A stretch of 64,000 nt of DNA. It comes from Trichinella spiralis (lineage: Eukaryota > Nematoda > Enoplea > Trichinellida > Trichinellidae). The stretch spans positions 9,792,788 to 9,856,787 of the forward strand of contig CM012954.1 in NCBI GenBank assembly GCA_000181795.3, read 5' to 3'. Below the pieces are notes generated by a model. That model did not search any database, was not told where the DNA came from, and was given only the letters and a program-made list of their open reading frames with translations. The first letter of the stretch is position 1. Each line of letters starts with the position of its first letter. Shown piece after piece: positions 48,685-63,900 of the stretch. A program made the translations under genes and the position numbers.

Positions 48685-49400
48685 GGTAATTTGGAAATAA
48701 TATTTAAAATGGAATAATTTAACAAATGAATATTATTATTATTATTATTATTTGCAGTAGTAGTAGTAGTAATACTGTTGCTGTTGGTATAGTAACTGGA
48801 TGAAATCGACTTCTGGTTGCTAAGAAACGAAAGAAACGTTGCTAATTTGTGAATTGAATGATAAAATTCAGAAATTAATGTTTGAATATTTTCAAAATTT
48901 TACTTATTTTCTAAATATATTATTGACGTATTATATATAAAGTTTAGATAAGTTTTGTATAAAGTGAGCAAAAATAGTTTAACATGGACATTTTAAGTAT
49001 TTTACATTTGATTTCAGTTGAATAAAGTTAATATCAGCAATATTGTAGACTGGATTTTTGTTTACCAAGCTTATCACGTAACATCTGGTGGTGATGTCAA
49101 TTATTTCACAAACTTACTTTAAATAGTCACATTTTACTGGAATTATTATTTTCGTTTGTCAAGGTGAAATTTTCATTTATTGCTTCAATAGATAGTCACA
49201 AGACTGACAACAGCCCGGTTTCGATGTTATTTTTAACATCTTATTACGAATAATTTACCAATTTGAGCAGTTGATGTTTTTTAATTTTCATAAAATTTAT
49301 CATTTATCACATTTATATGTCCAGTTTAATCAAGCACACGAAATTGTAATGAATAAGTTACCCTTGACCCGTGCCGCTAGATGTGCGGATAACAGAATAG
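48685..49400. other. Intergenic, IFT74 promoter side
   Basis: Divergent spacer between IFT74 (minus) and the secreted-peptide gene (plus). It holds a TTATTATT/AGTAGT simple tract near 48731-48770. No other feature. Confidence 0.45.
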
Positions 49401-49408
49401 TATAAAAG
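49401..49408 (+). promoter_or_regulatory. TATA box of the secreted-peptide gene
   Basis: TATAAAAG, a perfect core match, sits about 115 bp upstream of the ATG at 49516. A start site near 49430 would give a short 5' UTR beginning around the ATTCAATTCAATTCA tract. Such a strong TATA box is not seen near the housekeeping genes here and suggests regulated, possibly abundant, expression. Confidence 0.6.
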
Positions 49409-49515
49409 TAACGAACTCTAGCTGTTGATTTTTATATTCAATTCAATTCAATTCAGTTCTGCAATTGCTCTTTCTCCTCATTTGTGACGAAAATATCTTT
49501 TATTTCAAATCCAAG

Positions 49516-49916
49516 ATGAACATGCACGTTACTTTGATTGCTTTGTTCATTTTTTCAATAGTCATCGCATTTGACGTTGCCTACGCAACTACAGAACGTA
49601 TGTATTTGAAGTTCGGTTGATTTTTCTTTTCTTCACATGTTCTGTATTCTGTTTAACAACTGTAGAAACTGCAAAAGGTGCAACAAATCGAGAGGCGGTT
49701 AATGTGAAACCACGCGCAAGTAAGTTGCTTTCCTCCCCCCATTAATTGACTACATTTGGTGAATGTGAAAATTTAAATTGTTAAATTTGATCACTGCTCG
49801 TGCGGATGATGATGATGATTGAACAAATCATTGAGCTGATTTTCGCTTCAGATGCAAAACGTGCAGCTGCAACATCCAGACATTCTCCAGAATCGCACGA
49901 AGAACGTCGAGGATGA
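49516..49916 (+). CDS. Short secreted peptide precursor, family unknown
   Basis: Three exons: 49516-49597, 49666-49719 and 49852-49916; all joints are phase 1, giving 66 residues. Donors (GTATGT, GTAAGT) and acceptors (TGTAG, CTTCAG) are good. A textbook signal peptide (MNMHVTLIALFIFSIVIAF, cleavage likely after AYA at about 24) precedes a small hydrophilic peptide of about 42 residues. It has an internal KR (in NAKR) that could be a dibasic processing site, releasing a C-terminal AAATSRHSPESHEERRG. No cysteines, so not a defensin-type fold. It could be a neuropeptide-like or antimicrobial peptide, or another exported small protein. Family unknown. Confidence 0.7.
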
Positions 49917-49941
49917 AAAAAAATTACAACAATTCAAACCT

Positions 49942-49975
49942 AGAGAGGAATAAAATACACATGTCATTCCTCTCT
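49942..49975 (+). other. 3' UTR hairpin enclosing the poly(A) signal
   Basis: A perfect 10-bp inverted repeat (AGAGAGGAAT at 49942-49951 and ATTCCTCTCT at 49966-49975) with a 14-nt loop lies 25 bp after the stop. The AATAAA hexamer at 49949-49954 straddles the end of the left arm and the loop. This could affect 3' end formation or stability of the peptide mRNA. A second AATAAA lies near 50091. Confidence 0.6.
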
Positions 49976-49979
49976 GTTT

Positions 49980-53009
<3,030 letters not shown>

Positions 53010-53461
53010 TATAGTAATGTTATATCTGTGATTAATTCGATTCTGAACAATTGACAATGATATATATATATGTGTGTTTGTAAATTATTCAAATAGTCAT
53101 AATTAGTTCAAATGCTTTTTTTTATCTTTTAAGGTTTTAAAATTGAATATTCTTCTTGTAGCATGCACTAATTTGCTCGCTGCGTGCTTCAGATTTTTGG
53201 CATTATTATCATTAGCAACAATTTCAACGAATGATCCTCTTCTTCTGCATAAGTAATTTCTTTATTTTTTTGTTTGTTTGTTTGTTTGTTAATTCAATTT
53301 TCAACTTTGTGACTGTGTTTTTTTCTATATTTTGGGAAAACATTCCGAATTTTTTCTTTAATTTCATGTACTGACTGACTTTCCCCGGTCGAGCATATCA
53401 ATTAAAATAGGAAAAGTGAAAAAAAATATGTGAAATATATTTTTCAATTTGATTCAAAGTA
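53010..53461. other. Convergent intergenic region, Rab14 / COG3
   Basis: Holds both 3' UTRs. A TTTG repeat occurs near 53270-53290. No gene. Confidence 0.5.
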
Positions 53462-56400
53462 TCACGACATCAACAAATGCCACTCTTGGGATGATGGTAA
53501 GCGCAACAGTTGTGCATCTTCTTCACTGTAACGTTTCTTGATCACCTCGACGAATTCTTCCAGCACGGCGATGATTTTTCTCTGGAAAGTAGATAATAAA
53601 TAATTAATAAATATGGAAATTTTTGGTCCAACTCAGCGGCACACCTTCACCGGAGTGGCGAGGATGTTTTCGTTTTCGGCGTTACAAAGATAAAGCGCCA
53701 GTTGGTCTCGAAATTTCGGCCAGTTGATCTTCAACGTGCGATAAGTGTTGGCTATCAGTTGGCTGACAATTTTCGGTTTTGCAAAATTGCAATCCCGGCC
53801 CAAATTGACATTTGGATTCTGATTCAAAATCCCTTTCACCTGAACGAGGAAAAGAAGCAAAAAACCTATTCATCATATATATTTTTTCTTATATTAAATT
53901 AAATTTAAAAAAAGTGAAAAACTAAATTTCACCTGGCTTAAATATTTCTTGACTTCTGATACGAAAGCGTCGGCTGAATCGACAATGAAATTTTGGCACA
54001 CAGTTTTGACGGTGAAATCCAAATGACGACGACTGTCGACCACTTGCTCGGATGTTTGCACGGGTACCTTTATTCATTCATTCATCAATTTGCATAATAT
54101 AAAAAGGAACAACAACATTCTCCTACTTGCAATAGCAATTTCAACAGTGCGTTGTTGCTGCTGAGCGAAAGCCATTCGGATTTGTTGTGAATCAGATTGA
54201 CGGCTGATTCTGAAAATATTGAACAGAAAAATTTATAATAATTTGTGAATCGGACAAAATTTCGACCTTTAATTTTTGAAAAATCAACAGACGGCTCGCA
54301 AAAGACGTCGCCCATCAGCGGAGCTGTCTGAGCTCTCAAAATTAGCAGATGTTGAATGAAAAACAAATCTGCATTCAATTTATCCTAAAATAAAGCTTCT
54401 TCAACTAGTTGTTCTGTTCATCTTAAGATACGTAAGTAAGATTTTGGTTACAGATTTTGTTTGGATTTTCGCTTTTGCACTTTTCAACGATTCAATGCAC
54501 ATTTCCATCACTTCTTGCGATATGCCTTGTAGACTTGTTGCCTGTTGAACGAACAAAGAATGGAAACGAGCTTATTATTGTCAAAGGAAGAAGATAGAAG
54601 AAAAAAGAATAATAATAGCTTACGTCAAGACAACGGTACAATTTCGACAAGCACATCACGGTCCGACGAACCGTTGGATACCAGAGACCTTGGATATCTG
54701 CAACTGAACCGGACGATACTACAAATTCAGTAAGTATATATATACGTTTATTTTATTTTAATTTTTACCTGAACCAGTATTGTTCGTTTCTTCAACACTT
54801 GATGCCATTGATTTCGATATTTCCTACGGAGAACATAGATCAAATTGAAATTTAAATAGAGAACAATTTTCCTTCTTTTCTTTTCAAACTTTGATCATTG
54901 TCAATTTTTCTGGATAAGCTAAATCTCCTTCAGCTGGATTGTAGTTTCCAATTTCGTTTGCGGCGAACATTTGAGAACGATACAACAATCGTTCAGTCAG
55001 ATCACCGAGCAATTCTTCAAGCACTTTAGCCAGTCCTTTATAAACAACATCCGTTCCATCTGAACATAGTATATTTTTACATATGAGGCATGATTTGGTT
55101 TTCTTATTTCAATTTTCATATTTTCAATTATTACCACTGGTATAACAACGTTCGTCGAGAATTTTTGTCCTCAACGTTACGCACAGTTCGGTCAACGTTT
55201 CCAAATGCTGCAAGTGAATAACATTAGGTCGGATGGCGTTGTAGAAAATTCTTGCCATATTTTCAATAAATTGGCTAAATATAAATAATTATAATAAGAT
55301 TATTATTTATTTTTTTACACATTCTCAACTCACTTGAAATGTTCACGTCCACGTTTGAAAAACTGACCCATCAGATAATATTCGTCGTCGCAAAATCGGA
55401 ACAACGTTGTACAACCGTGACGAATCTGCAAATTTCCACATTTCTCTTTTCTTTTTCATTTGCGAAATTTTATCGAGAAATTTAAATAATTCAAACGAAC
55501 CAATGAACAGCAGCTTTTTGCGTTCTCGTTGACAAGATTTTCCACGGTTAGCCGAAAGCTGGGCTCCATCAATACGCCCCTTTGATAAAAGTATTCTTTG
55601 TAGCACTGTTCCAACATATCCGCGTATCTGAAACGTTGAGAGCATTGCTTTTTTCATTATTCCACACGTTCATTTTGAACATCAGTGAACATACTGATCA
55701 CTTTTCGACCATTTTGGCTCAAGTTCTTTCAATAGCGGTTGCAATTGTGAAGCATTGGCGACAAACAGGCAATAATATATAGGAAATGATTCCGCATATT
55801 TGTCAATAACTGACTAAAAGTATTGACTAAGTCTATATCATTTGAAATTCTATATATATATTTGCTGCTAACTTTTGCTTTTTCAAGAACAGCTTTAGTG
55901 GAATTTTCAAATGTTCGACTGACGTACGTTGTGACCAGTGTTAAAGCTTTTGTTAAACATTGTTTATATTTAAACAGATATAATGCCGAATCTTTGTATG
56001 TCGTCTAAAAATGACAAATAAACCAAATTCTCTCTTCTTAAATTGTAAAGTCAAGAATTTCAATATTTACATGTTCAGACATGAATACAATACCGTCGTC
56101 GATTAAATTGAGCAAATGAAGAAACGATTCCCCTGTCACGGATAACAACGGAGAGTTCAATTTCTGAAATTGAAGAAACTACAATCACACCAACTGTAGA
56201 AAACGAATATCCCGTTCAAAACTTGCGTATTGTATTTGATCGAAATTATCGAAATAAGACAAACGGTTACGAAGTTGCTCCACCGTGAAAATCAACTGTC
56301 CCTGTTAATCAAATATTGCTAAGATATTCCTTATATATATATCATATATATAGTCGAACAAACTTGACTAGTCATAAGCTGATTGCATGCATCATGCAAC

Positions 56401-56902
56401 GATATGGTTCTATTGGCTACAGTTCGGTATTTGTTGTTCAGTTCTGTCAGCTTTTCTGTCGCATCATTCAAACTGTGCGCGATATCGGAAATATTTTCAA
56501 CCAGTTTCAATATATGCGGCTCATGCAAAGTACTATTACAAAAAAATAATTCATTATTCAAATAATATTTCTTTTTTGGAAAATATTATTGATTACTCTG
56601 ATTCGTTGAACGTTGTATTAGTAAGATTGACCACATTTCGATAAAACTAGAATATTTTCAAAATTATGAGATAATTATCATTTTGTTGCATTAAATTATT
56701 TAAGAGACAAAATTCACCTTCAGGATCGGTGAGTCATTTTCTGTTTGTTCTTCATTTGTGAAATTTGTCTAAAAATTGTACATTTACTAAGAAATTTCAC
56801 TGTGAATAAAAACAAACCCACCAACTGCTTCCAGTAATTTTGTCCAACATATTTCAGCGCCTCGATAGCTTTTCGTTGAGCTTCATGAACTGAATCATCC
56901 AT
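53462..56902 (-). CDS. COG3: Conserved oligomeric Golgi complex subunit 3
   Basis: Twenty exons: 56902-56822, 56768-56718, 56646-56597, 56532-56364, 56301-56227, 56163-56071, 56004-55873, 55813-55695, 55627-55501, 55425-55334, 55274-55135, 55059-54890, 54823-54769, 54718-54624, 54541-54452, 54384-54267, 54209-54127, 54067-53933, 53839-53645 and 53581-53462; phases close to 729 residues (human 828). Diagnostic stretches include [53 protein letters not shown] and [16 protein letters not shown]3 is a lobe A subunit of the vesicle tether for retrograde intra-Golgi traffic. The N-terminal third is helical and forms the CATCHR rod. The intron after 56227 uses GC instead of GT (TAC|GCAAGT), which is needed to keep the conserved SPLLS region in frame. 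Confidence 0.95.
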
Positions 56903-57162
56903 GATATTGTTTTCGTCTTGTCAATTTTTCAACTGATTTCGCTTAAATTATTTCATTCTTAAATTCAAAATTAAGAAATAGCAATAATCACCGTCTAATT
57001 TATAAGGTAACAGGTGGGCAATTCAGTAATGGCAAATACACCGATATCGGCTGAGTAAAAATACCATGAAATAGAATTTTACTTCATTTCAACAATATAT
57101 ATATACAACTGTTATTACTTTAAATAAAAAGAAAATGATATTGATATATTCAGAAAATATAG

Positions 57163-58601
57163 CTAAGCAGAGCTGACAGATTCGTTTGCACTGTTGACAT
57201 TTTTCAGCTGTTTCACATACTCAGCATACTTTTCTCTGATGAGTCGAAATGCTTGCATATTACAATAAGGTTGGCGCGTAAGTGGATCGATGTATTTTGC
57301 AGGAAGTCCATATACAACACAGCGTTTTGGTTTTTCAATGGTCGGCTTATTTGAAAAGCGCGAAAATATGTTCTGATATGTTTCAGCATTTGAAAATTCA
57401 ATCACCGTTTTTACGTGTATTTGAGGTGTGTGTAAACTTGAAACTGTAGCACTGTATGCCTTTGGCGTAACCATCTTATCTGGATTGTAAAATGGATGAA
57501 TTTGCTTGTCCCTAAACGAGTGTACTTTAAAAAATATATATATATTTCTTTAAAGAAAACTGAATCAAAAATTACAGATATTTAAGTGGAATTGGTACAG
57601 CTACTGAAGTTGTACGAATTCTTGAACCTTCTAATTTAATTTTCTTTGGCTGATTTTGCTTTTGTTTTTTCTCCAATTCCATTTCGTGAAAACGTTCTAA
57701 AAAACAAATTTAATTACTGAATCAATCGTACTTGTCAATTCAACATAGTAATACTTAAAGATTCTTGATTTTCAAGTTCAGTTAATTTTGCTTCTTCAAG
57801 CATTTGTTCAAGTGTTAGTGGCTGATAATTAGTGACTCTTTTTTGACGCTTTATTGTAGATTGGGCAACTTTTTGACGACGTTCCGCAGATAATTCTGAT
57901 TTCCGTAAAGTTGAATTGCGCAACTGTTTATCTGAATATGAATATTTTAAGCAAACAAAATTCCAAATAAAAATTATTTGAATTTTACCGAACGTTTGTG
58001 TTGTAAAAAAATTAGATTCTGGTTTCTTTTTCTTAGATGGAGGTGATGTCACTTCTTCAGATGGTGCAGTTGATGGCTGTGCTTTTTTTTGAAGCGAACT
58101 CAGATGAAGATGTCTTTTGAATTCAAATTTTTTCTTCTTTCTTTCCTCTTCCAGATCCACTTCCTCCTCATCGTCCTGCTGTGCGTCGGATTCTTCATCA
58201 GATGTGCTACCAAAATCCGAATCAAACTCATCTTTTCCCTCATCAACATATTTGTAATCTGTATCGTCTTGTTCCTACAAATGAACCAGTTAATAACTGA
58301 AAATTGTATGTTATTAAATGTTTAATGCTAAGTATAATAATAATAATAACAGTAAATACAGTAAACTGGATTTAATAATGTATTTTATATGTATTTTTCA
58401 GTATGAAAATTACGCATAAAGCGGATTCAAGTAGTGTTACTGTTCTGTTTATGGTTCAGTACTTAAGAGTAAAGAATTTCAGCTTACTTCCGTAAATCCG
58501 CCATATGTTGAGCTGAAAAATTCATCGGTAGGAGGCAGAGTGTCCAGAAGCTCTTGCATACGATTTCCAGCAGTACATCTTTTAGGTCGTGATGATGCCA
58601 T
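57163..58601 (-). CDS. VPS72: VPS72/YL1, H2A.Z-handling chromatin-remodelling subunit
   Basis: Five exons: 58601-58488, 58274-57989, 57931-57755, 57696-57576 and 57511-57163; phases close to 348 residues (human 364). The start MASSRPKRCTAGNRM and the following FFSSTYGGFTE match the YL1 N-terminus. An acidic segment and then a basic one (about 38-130) correspond to the H2A.Z-H2B binding part. QPLTLEQMLEEAKLTELEN matches the family's mid-region. The YL1_C domain at the end contains KRCVVYGLPAKYIDPLTRQP and AFRLIREKYAEYV. The protein sits in SWR1/SRCAP and TIP60 complexes and delivers H2A.Z. Upstream frame codons before the chosen ATG are non-coding. Confidence 0.95.
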
Positions 58602-59168
58602 TATCAGTATAAAAATTCTTAAAAAGACAGTTTTAGTTTTAAGTTTTTCTATAACTGATATACAACTATAATTATCCAATGAAAATGTTAATACAATTGT
58701 TAAATTACATCACACTTATTCATACTGTAATTATGTGTGCTACAGTATACATTGAAAATGAACTGTGAATTTTTATGGAATTGTTATCATAAATTATTTA
58801 ACATAAAATGAATTGAATTATGACTGTAAAATTAATTTTATTCTTTTACTTTATTTTATAATCAACAGGTTTTGCCAGTGGTTTGATGTTAAATCTTTCT
58901 TTTCATAATATACAGTATGTTCCTGATTATTTTAAAGAAATGTATTGTTTTATTAAATATTATGAAATTGTGCTTTTATAAAGTTAATATATGGAAGATT
59001 TATATAAAATATACATAAAATGAATATGCGTCAGTTCTGTTACTTTTCTTAAAATCATAAATTGCTTTATTGAGGAATATATTTAAAAAAGTAATCGTTT
59101 GTTGTATAAAAAGGGTTTTTCCATCTCATTGTTTAGAAACAAAGTAATGTCATAGCATTTTAGGAAAT
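58602..59168. other. Divergent promoter region, VPS72 / NUFIP1
   Basis: 567 bp between the two start codons, AT-rich, probably a shared bidirectional promoter. No specific site recognised. Confidence 0.45.
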
Positions 59169-60377
59169 ATGTCAAAATATCAGTCGGTGAAAAAAAATTT
59201 GATTTTTGACTTACGTCTGTCAAATGGAAATACCGAAGCTCCTGTTTGCAAAGTAGAAACAACTTCAAGCACTCGTAGTAAATGTTCAGAATCTCACGAT
59301 CAGGAGGAGAATTTTTCCGAGTCTACTAATGCGAATTTGAAAATTCCTTCATTACTGGATGTGAATGCCTTGAAAAATGAAGTAATTTCACTTGTATCAT
59401 TCATTTATTCACTAAATATGGTGAATAATTGTTTCATTTGTGTTTAATAGTATTTATGCGTGTTGTTATTCAGCAGTTGAAATTTATCGGACATCAGAAA
59501 TGGAAATTTCCGCAAGATTCTCGCTATTTTTGTACTCCATGTTGGAAAGGTTACAATACCGAACACATGTTTAAAAAACACTTAGAGAACCATATACAAG
59601 TAACATCTTTTACTTTCATGTTCATTTAGATAATCTTGAATTTTTTCAGTGTCCGGAACCTGAATGTAAATTTTCCGCTGTTCCTTACGTTTTAGCCAAA
59701 CATATCTTGAATGTGGTAATTGTCAAATTACTTACTGTTTCCTTAATTTGGAAAATGAACATTTTTAGCATTCTATCTCTAACGGTTCTTCATCTGTAAA
59801 AGTCGATGCAAAATGGAAAGAAGAAAGAACAAAACATTATCCAACGTCTGCCCATATAGCGGAGAAAGCACAGCTGGAGAAAGAAAAGGTGTTGAGAGGC
59901 GAGGTTTTAGTTACAGAAAATTCATTGAAACACAAAGGGTAAAATAACTTTTATTGAATAAGAATAGCAATTATTTACATGCATTTTTCAATGCAGAACA
60001 ACCCTATCTTTGGAGGCCATGAAGATGAAAGGGAAATACAATTTAGACGGAGCTGAAAAAGGCAGTGTTTAAAAATGTCTGATTAATTTTTCTAATGTCA
60101 AGATATTTAGGAGAAAAATGTGAATTTGATGACCAGCTATTTCAGAAGAATAATTTTAAATGCAAAAAACGAAAAACGGCTGAGCTGTTGGAAAAAGTAC
60201 GTTTTGTTAATTTTGATTTGTATTATTGAATTTATATTTACGACCACTTTGTTTAAGTTGCTAGAAAATGAAATACGGCATGAGGAGAATGTTCTTTTGC
60301 AATGTATTCGACATGTTTGTTCTACGATCATTAATTTTCCCAAATCTGAAACGACTGGAAGAGAGACCAATTTTTAA
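59169..60377 (+). CDS. NUFIP1: NUFIP1-like box C/D snoRNP assembly factor
   Basis: Seven exons: 59169-59381, 59474-59599, 59650-59715, 59769-59938, 59997-60064, 60111-60196 and 60258-60377; phases close to 282 residues (human 495). A C2H2-type pair is visible: FCTPCWKGYNTEHMFKKH and CPEPECKFSAVPYVLAKH. It is followed by the signature peptide KWKEERTKHYPTSAHI, which in human NUFIP1 binds SNU13 (15.5K). The last exon's IRHEENVLLQCIRHV matches the conserved C-terminal motif. NUFIP1 works with R2TP and ZNHIT3 to assemble snoRNPs. The donor after 60064 (GTGTTT) is weak; reading through it ends eight bases later and loses the conserved C-terminus. Confidence 0.88.
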
Positions 60378-60428
60378 TTTGTCTGACAAGAAACTTTTAT
60401 CAAGTATATTTAACGTTTGCATTCAAGG

Positions 60429-61465
60429 TTATTTTCTGTCAGAATTGTTTCTTTCAAAAAGTAATAAAAACAAATAAATAATATCCAAGTACAATGCAAG
60501 TGATGCCACAACATATTCTTCAGGTGACAGCTTGTACATTAAGGCATTCAAGTCGTATATGATAAACGCTGTAAACAGAAACGCTGCAATGAATGCAATG
60601 ACCAGTTCTGCTACTTCAAGTTGAAGGTAAAGCTAGATGAATATTTTTAAACATATTTTGTAAGTTGAAAAAAAATATTTTTACCTGCAGCATGCATGAG
60701 AAAAGTAAGATTATTATGAATGCAAGTTTGCTAAAATAATATACAGGTATTGTAATTATTTCACTAGATTTGAGAACAAAGTAAATTACCTTGCTAGAGA
60801 AAATTTCACATTACTTTTCGAGAATAAGGTATATAATAATAGACAAATTGTGACGATTGCCATTAAAAAGAAAATTTGTGCAATTACGAAGGTATCGAAA
60901 TAAGATCCTTAAACACAAATTCAGTTTCTCAAAATAGAATTATTGTTGTCAATTTACCAAAAACGCCGGCGGTATAAGCTTCACACATTGTCTAAAATGA
61001 ATAATCTAAAATGAGTAACAGTCTTTTTACGAGAATAATACCCATAATAAAAGTAGAAGAATGTTTTGCGGCTGTTTTTTATGATAAAAGTGCATCAGGA
61101 TTAACAAACTAATTGTAACAAGAACTGCTATCGTGAGCATCCATGTCCTAGAGATTAAAAAATGAAGCTCGAATGAATTTAATAGAATATTTTACCAGTG
61201 CTGTACGACAGCCTTCAAACCAGGAAATAAAATAAATGTTGTTGAAATAGTAGTAATGAAAAGAAACTGAAGGGAAATTATGCATAGTACTTTGCGGTAA
61301 AATCCTAAAGATTCAATGATAAAATTTCAATTTTTCAGTATTCGATTTTTCTGCCTCAATACCATGTCTCACAGACTTTCGACAACTAGCAGCATTGGTT
61401 TTTTGTTCGAAAACGTCACTTCCACTAAGCAGAATTCCACAGTGCTCATCTTCAACACCATCCAT
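60429..61465 (-). CDS. TMBIM4: TMBIM4/Lifeguard-4 (Golgi anti-apoptotic protein)
   Basis: Seven exons: 61465-61363, 61304-61196, 61147-61042, 60991-60958, 60907-60790, 60730-60685 and 60632-60429; phases close to 239 residues (human 238). After a short hydrophilic head, [16 protein letters not shown] starts the first of about seven membrane helices. The family signature near the C-terminus is strong: [20 protein letters not shown] followed by [12 protein letters not shown]. The conserved acidic residues of the pH-sensing calcium-leak site are present. TMBIM proteins reside in Golgi/ER membranes, lower luminal calcium and restrain apoptosis. Diverges from CWC15 and converges with NUFIP1, whose stop is 51 bp away. 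Confidence 0.95.
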
Positions 61466-62027
61466 TTTGGGATTGTCGTTGCTAAATTACTTATTTTATG
61501 TTACATTCAGACTGTTTCAAAACTGCTGTGCGTAATATTACTGAACTTTGTCACTGTACTGTATACAGCAGGTCACGTTTGTGGTAACTGAAATTGAATC
61601 TTTGGCAGTCTTGCACTAAAATCTATTGAATTTTACAAAATATTCACTTGAAATGCTTGAAACTAGGGAGAGAATACTGTAACCGAAATTAACACCTGAA
61701 TTCCGAATATGTAATTAGCAATATTTTGTAACTAATATAGAAATTGTAAAGCTTATTACAATACATAATTTTCCTAAGATTTATCTCTCATCTTCACCTT
61801 TTTATAATATTACTTTGTTAAAACTGATGTGAAGAAATTGTTTTGAGACAAAATACATTTAAATGATAAAATTATGTGATTAAATTTATATATTTCCTAT
61901 TTTGCAAAAAAATACGTAAAGTAAATTTATAAAGAAAAACTGCTTATTCAAAATGTAACTAACATTTATTATACTTAATTAATTTTATTACTGTATGATA
62001 CTGTAGTGTTTTTCAGTGTGTTTTGCA
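61466..62027. other. Divergent promoter region, TMBIM4 / CWC15
   Basis: 562 bp between start codons. A TTTTTCAG lies 12 nt upstream of the CWC15 ATG and could accept a spliced leader or a 5' UTR exon. No other element. Confidence 0.45.
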
Positions 62028-63900
62028 ATGACAACCGCGCATCGCGCGACTTTTGTTCCTGCCCATGGAGGCACTGGGAAAAATGAAGGAGATCTTAGCA
62101 AACTTTCTAAACAATATTCAAGCCGTGATATGCCATCTCATACGAAGATTAAATATCGGTATGTGGTTTATTGTTCTATATATGAAAATTTTACTTGTTG
62201 ATTTAAAATGATAAATATATGACTCTTTTCTTTGAAACAGGCTACTGTTATTTTAGTTTGAATTATTAACAGATTGAAAATGTTTGTATATTTTAAGTTT
62301 GAAGTCTTTTTTACTTTTGTTTGTTCCTGTTAATCGTTTATTTGCTTTCTCAATTCTGTTTGATTTATTTTTAATTTTAATTAGTTTGCCTTATTATTTA
62401 TGAATATTATATGCAAATTCATTTATTTGCTTATTTTTATGATTTGAAGTTGTTGTAGCATGGTAGTTGATTTTAACATTTTGATTTTTTTAGGCAGCAT
62501 AGCCAAGGTCATGCTGACGAACTTCGAAATAGAGACTTTCGCCGTGAATTAGAGGATCGCGAACGAAACACAGGAAGCAAACGGCGTCCGGAAAATAGTG
62601 AGAATGAAATGGCTTATTTATTTTGTCAATTTTTTAAATAATTTAAAATTTGATTTTTGTAATGTATATTAGTAAAGTTTTTGCTTTTCTCATGATTCAT
62701 ATAGTATTTATCTCTTTAATGGTCAAGTTCGTTACAGTATGATAGTATTTTAAGTAGTTGATATGTTTTTAGTATTTTTAGGAGGTAATTTTGAAATTCT
62801 GTGTAAAAATTTGAAATTTAAAATTGGGAAATATATTTAGGTAATTTAATAACTTAAATTACGTTTAAATATAAATAAGGAAGTATATGTGTGTTTACTT
62901 ATTAATTGTTGTACACTGCATAATCGTCAGCATTTAATTACAAAGTTTAATGATTGTATAGAGTTTACGAACTTTATCATATAAGTAAATCCATGAAGCT
63001 ATGAAACATAGAATGTGTTATTCATGACTTCCTGAAATTTTTGTAATAAATATATATTTAATATATTTAATTAGTAAATAATACAAATAACATTTATGAA
63101 TAAGTATTATAATTCGTATGAATAATTTTTGATAATAAGTGATATATGGTGAAATATATTTGTAATATTTTGCAGATTATGACGATCCTTCTTCATACTC
63201 TCATGATAAAAAAGTACGATATGAGAAGGTGTCTTACAGAAATCCAGATGATGATGATCCTTCCATATGTGAGGTATGAGCTGTTCCCAAGAATGACGTT
63301 TCTCTCTTAAGTTTGTATTTTTTTTTAATTTAGGAAGATGATGACAGTAATGATAGTGATGAAGATGACGAAACCGCACAGTTGATGGCTGAATTGGAAA
63401 GAATTAAAAAAGAAAGAGAGGCTGAGCGGAAAGAAGAAGTTCGTTTTAAGTTTTGATTCTAAATACAGTTGTCAATTTTCCTTACAGGAAATCAATGTCT
63501 TTATTGTATACTATATATTTTTTCAATTTCAAATTTCATGTCGTTCATTAATATTGAAATTTCAGTTGAAACAGATTGTATATTTTTAAAATCATTGCGA
63601 AGTTTTTAGGAAGCAAAGAGAAAAGCAGAGGAAGAGCGAGTGCGTGTAGAAAATATTTTGCGAGGAAATCCATTGCTAACTTCCAACAAGCAAGATTTTC
63701 GAGTCCAACGGAGGTAATTGAAAATTGCTATATCATTTTATATTAATGATATGTTAAAATGTTTTAGATGGGACGATGATGTGGTTTTTAAGAATTGTGC
63801 AAAAGGCATCGATGAGAAACGGAAGAATCAGCCAGCTTTTATCAATGATGCTTTGCGCTCTGAGTTTCACCGCAAATTTATGGAGAAATATATAAAATAA
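62028..63900 (+). CDS. CWC15: CWC15 spliceosome-associated protein
   Basis: Six exons: 62028-62158, 62494-62597, 63176-63273, 63334-63438, 63610-63713 and 63768-63900; phases close to 224 residues (human 229). The N-terminus [18 protein letters not shown] is the family hallmark, followed by [15 protein letters not shown] Glu/Arg-rich helix ([13 protein letters not shown]) sits in the middle. The end [18 protein letters not shown] and then [20 protein letters not shown] is also canonical. CWC15 is part of the Prp19-associated (NTC-related) proteins of the active spliceosome. The 335 and 578-bp introns are long for the region. The gene is complete within the window. Confidence 0.97.
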
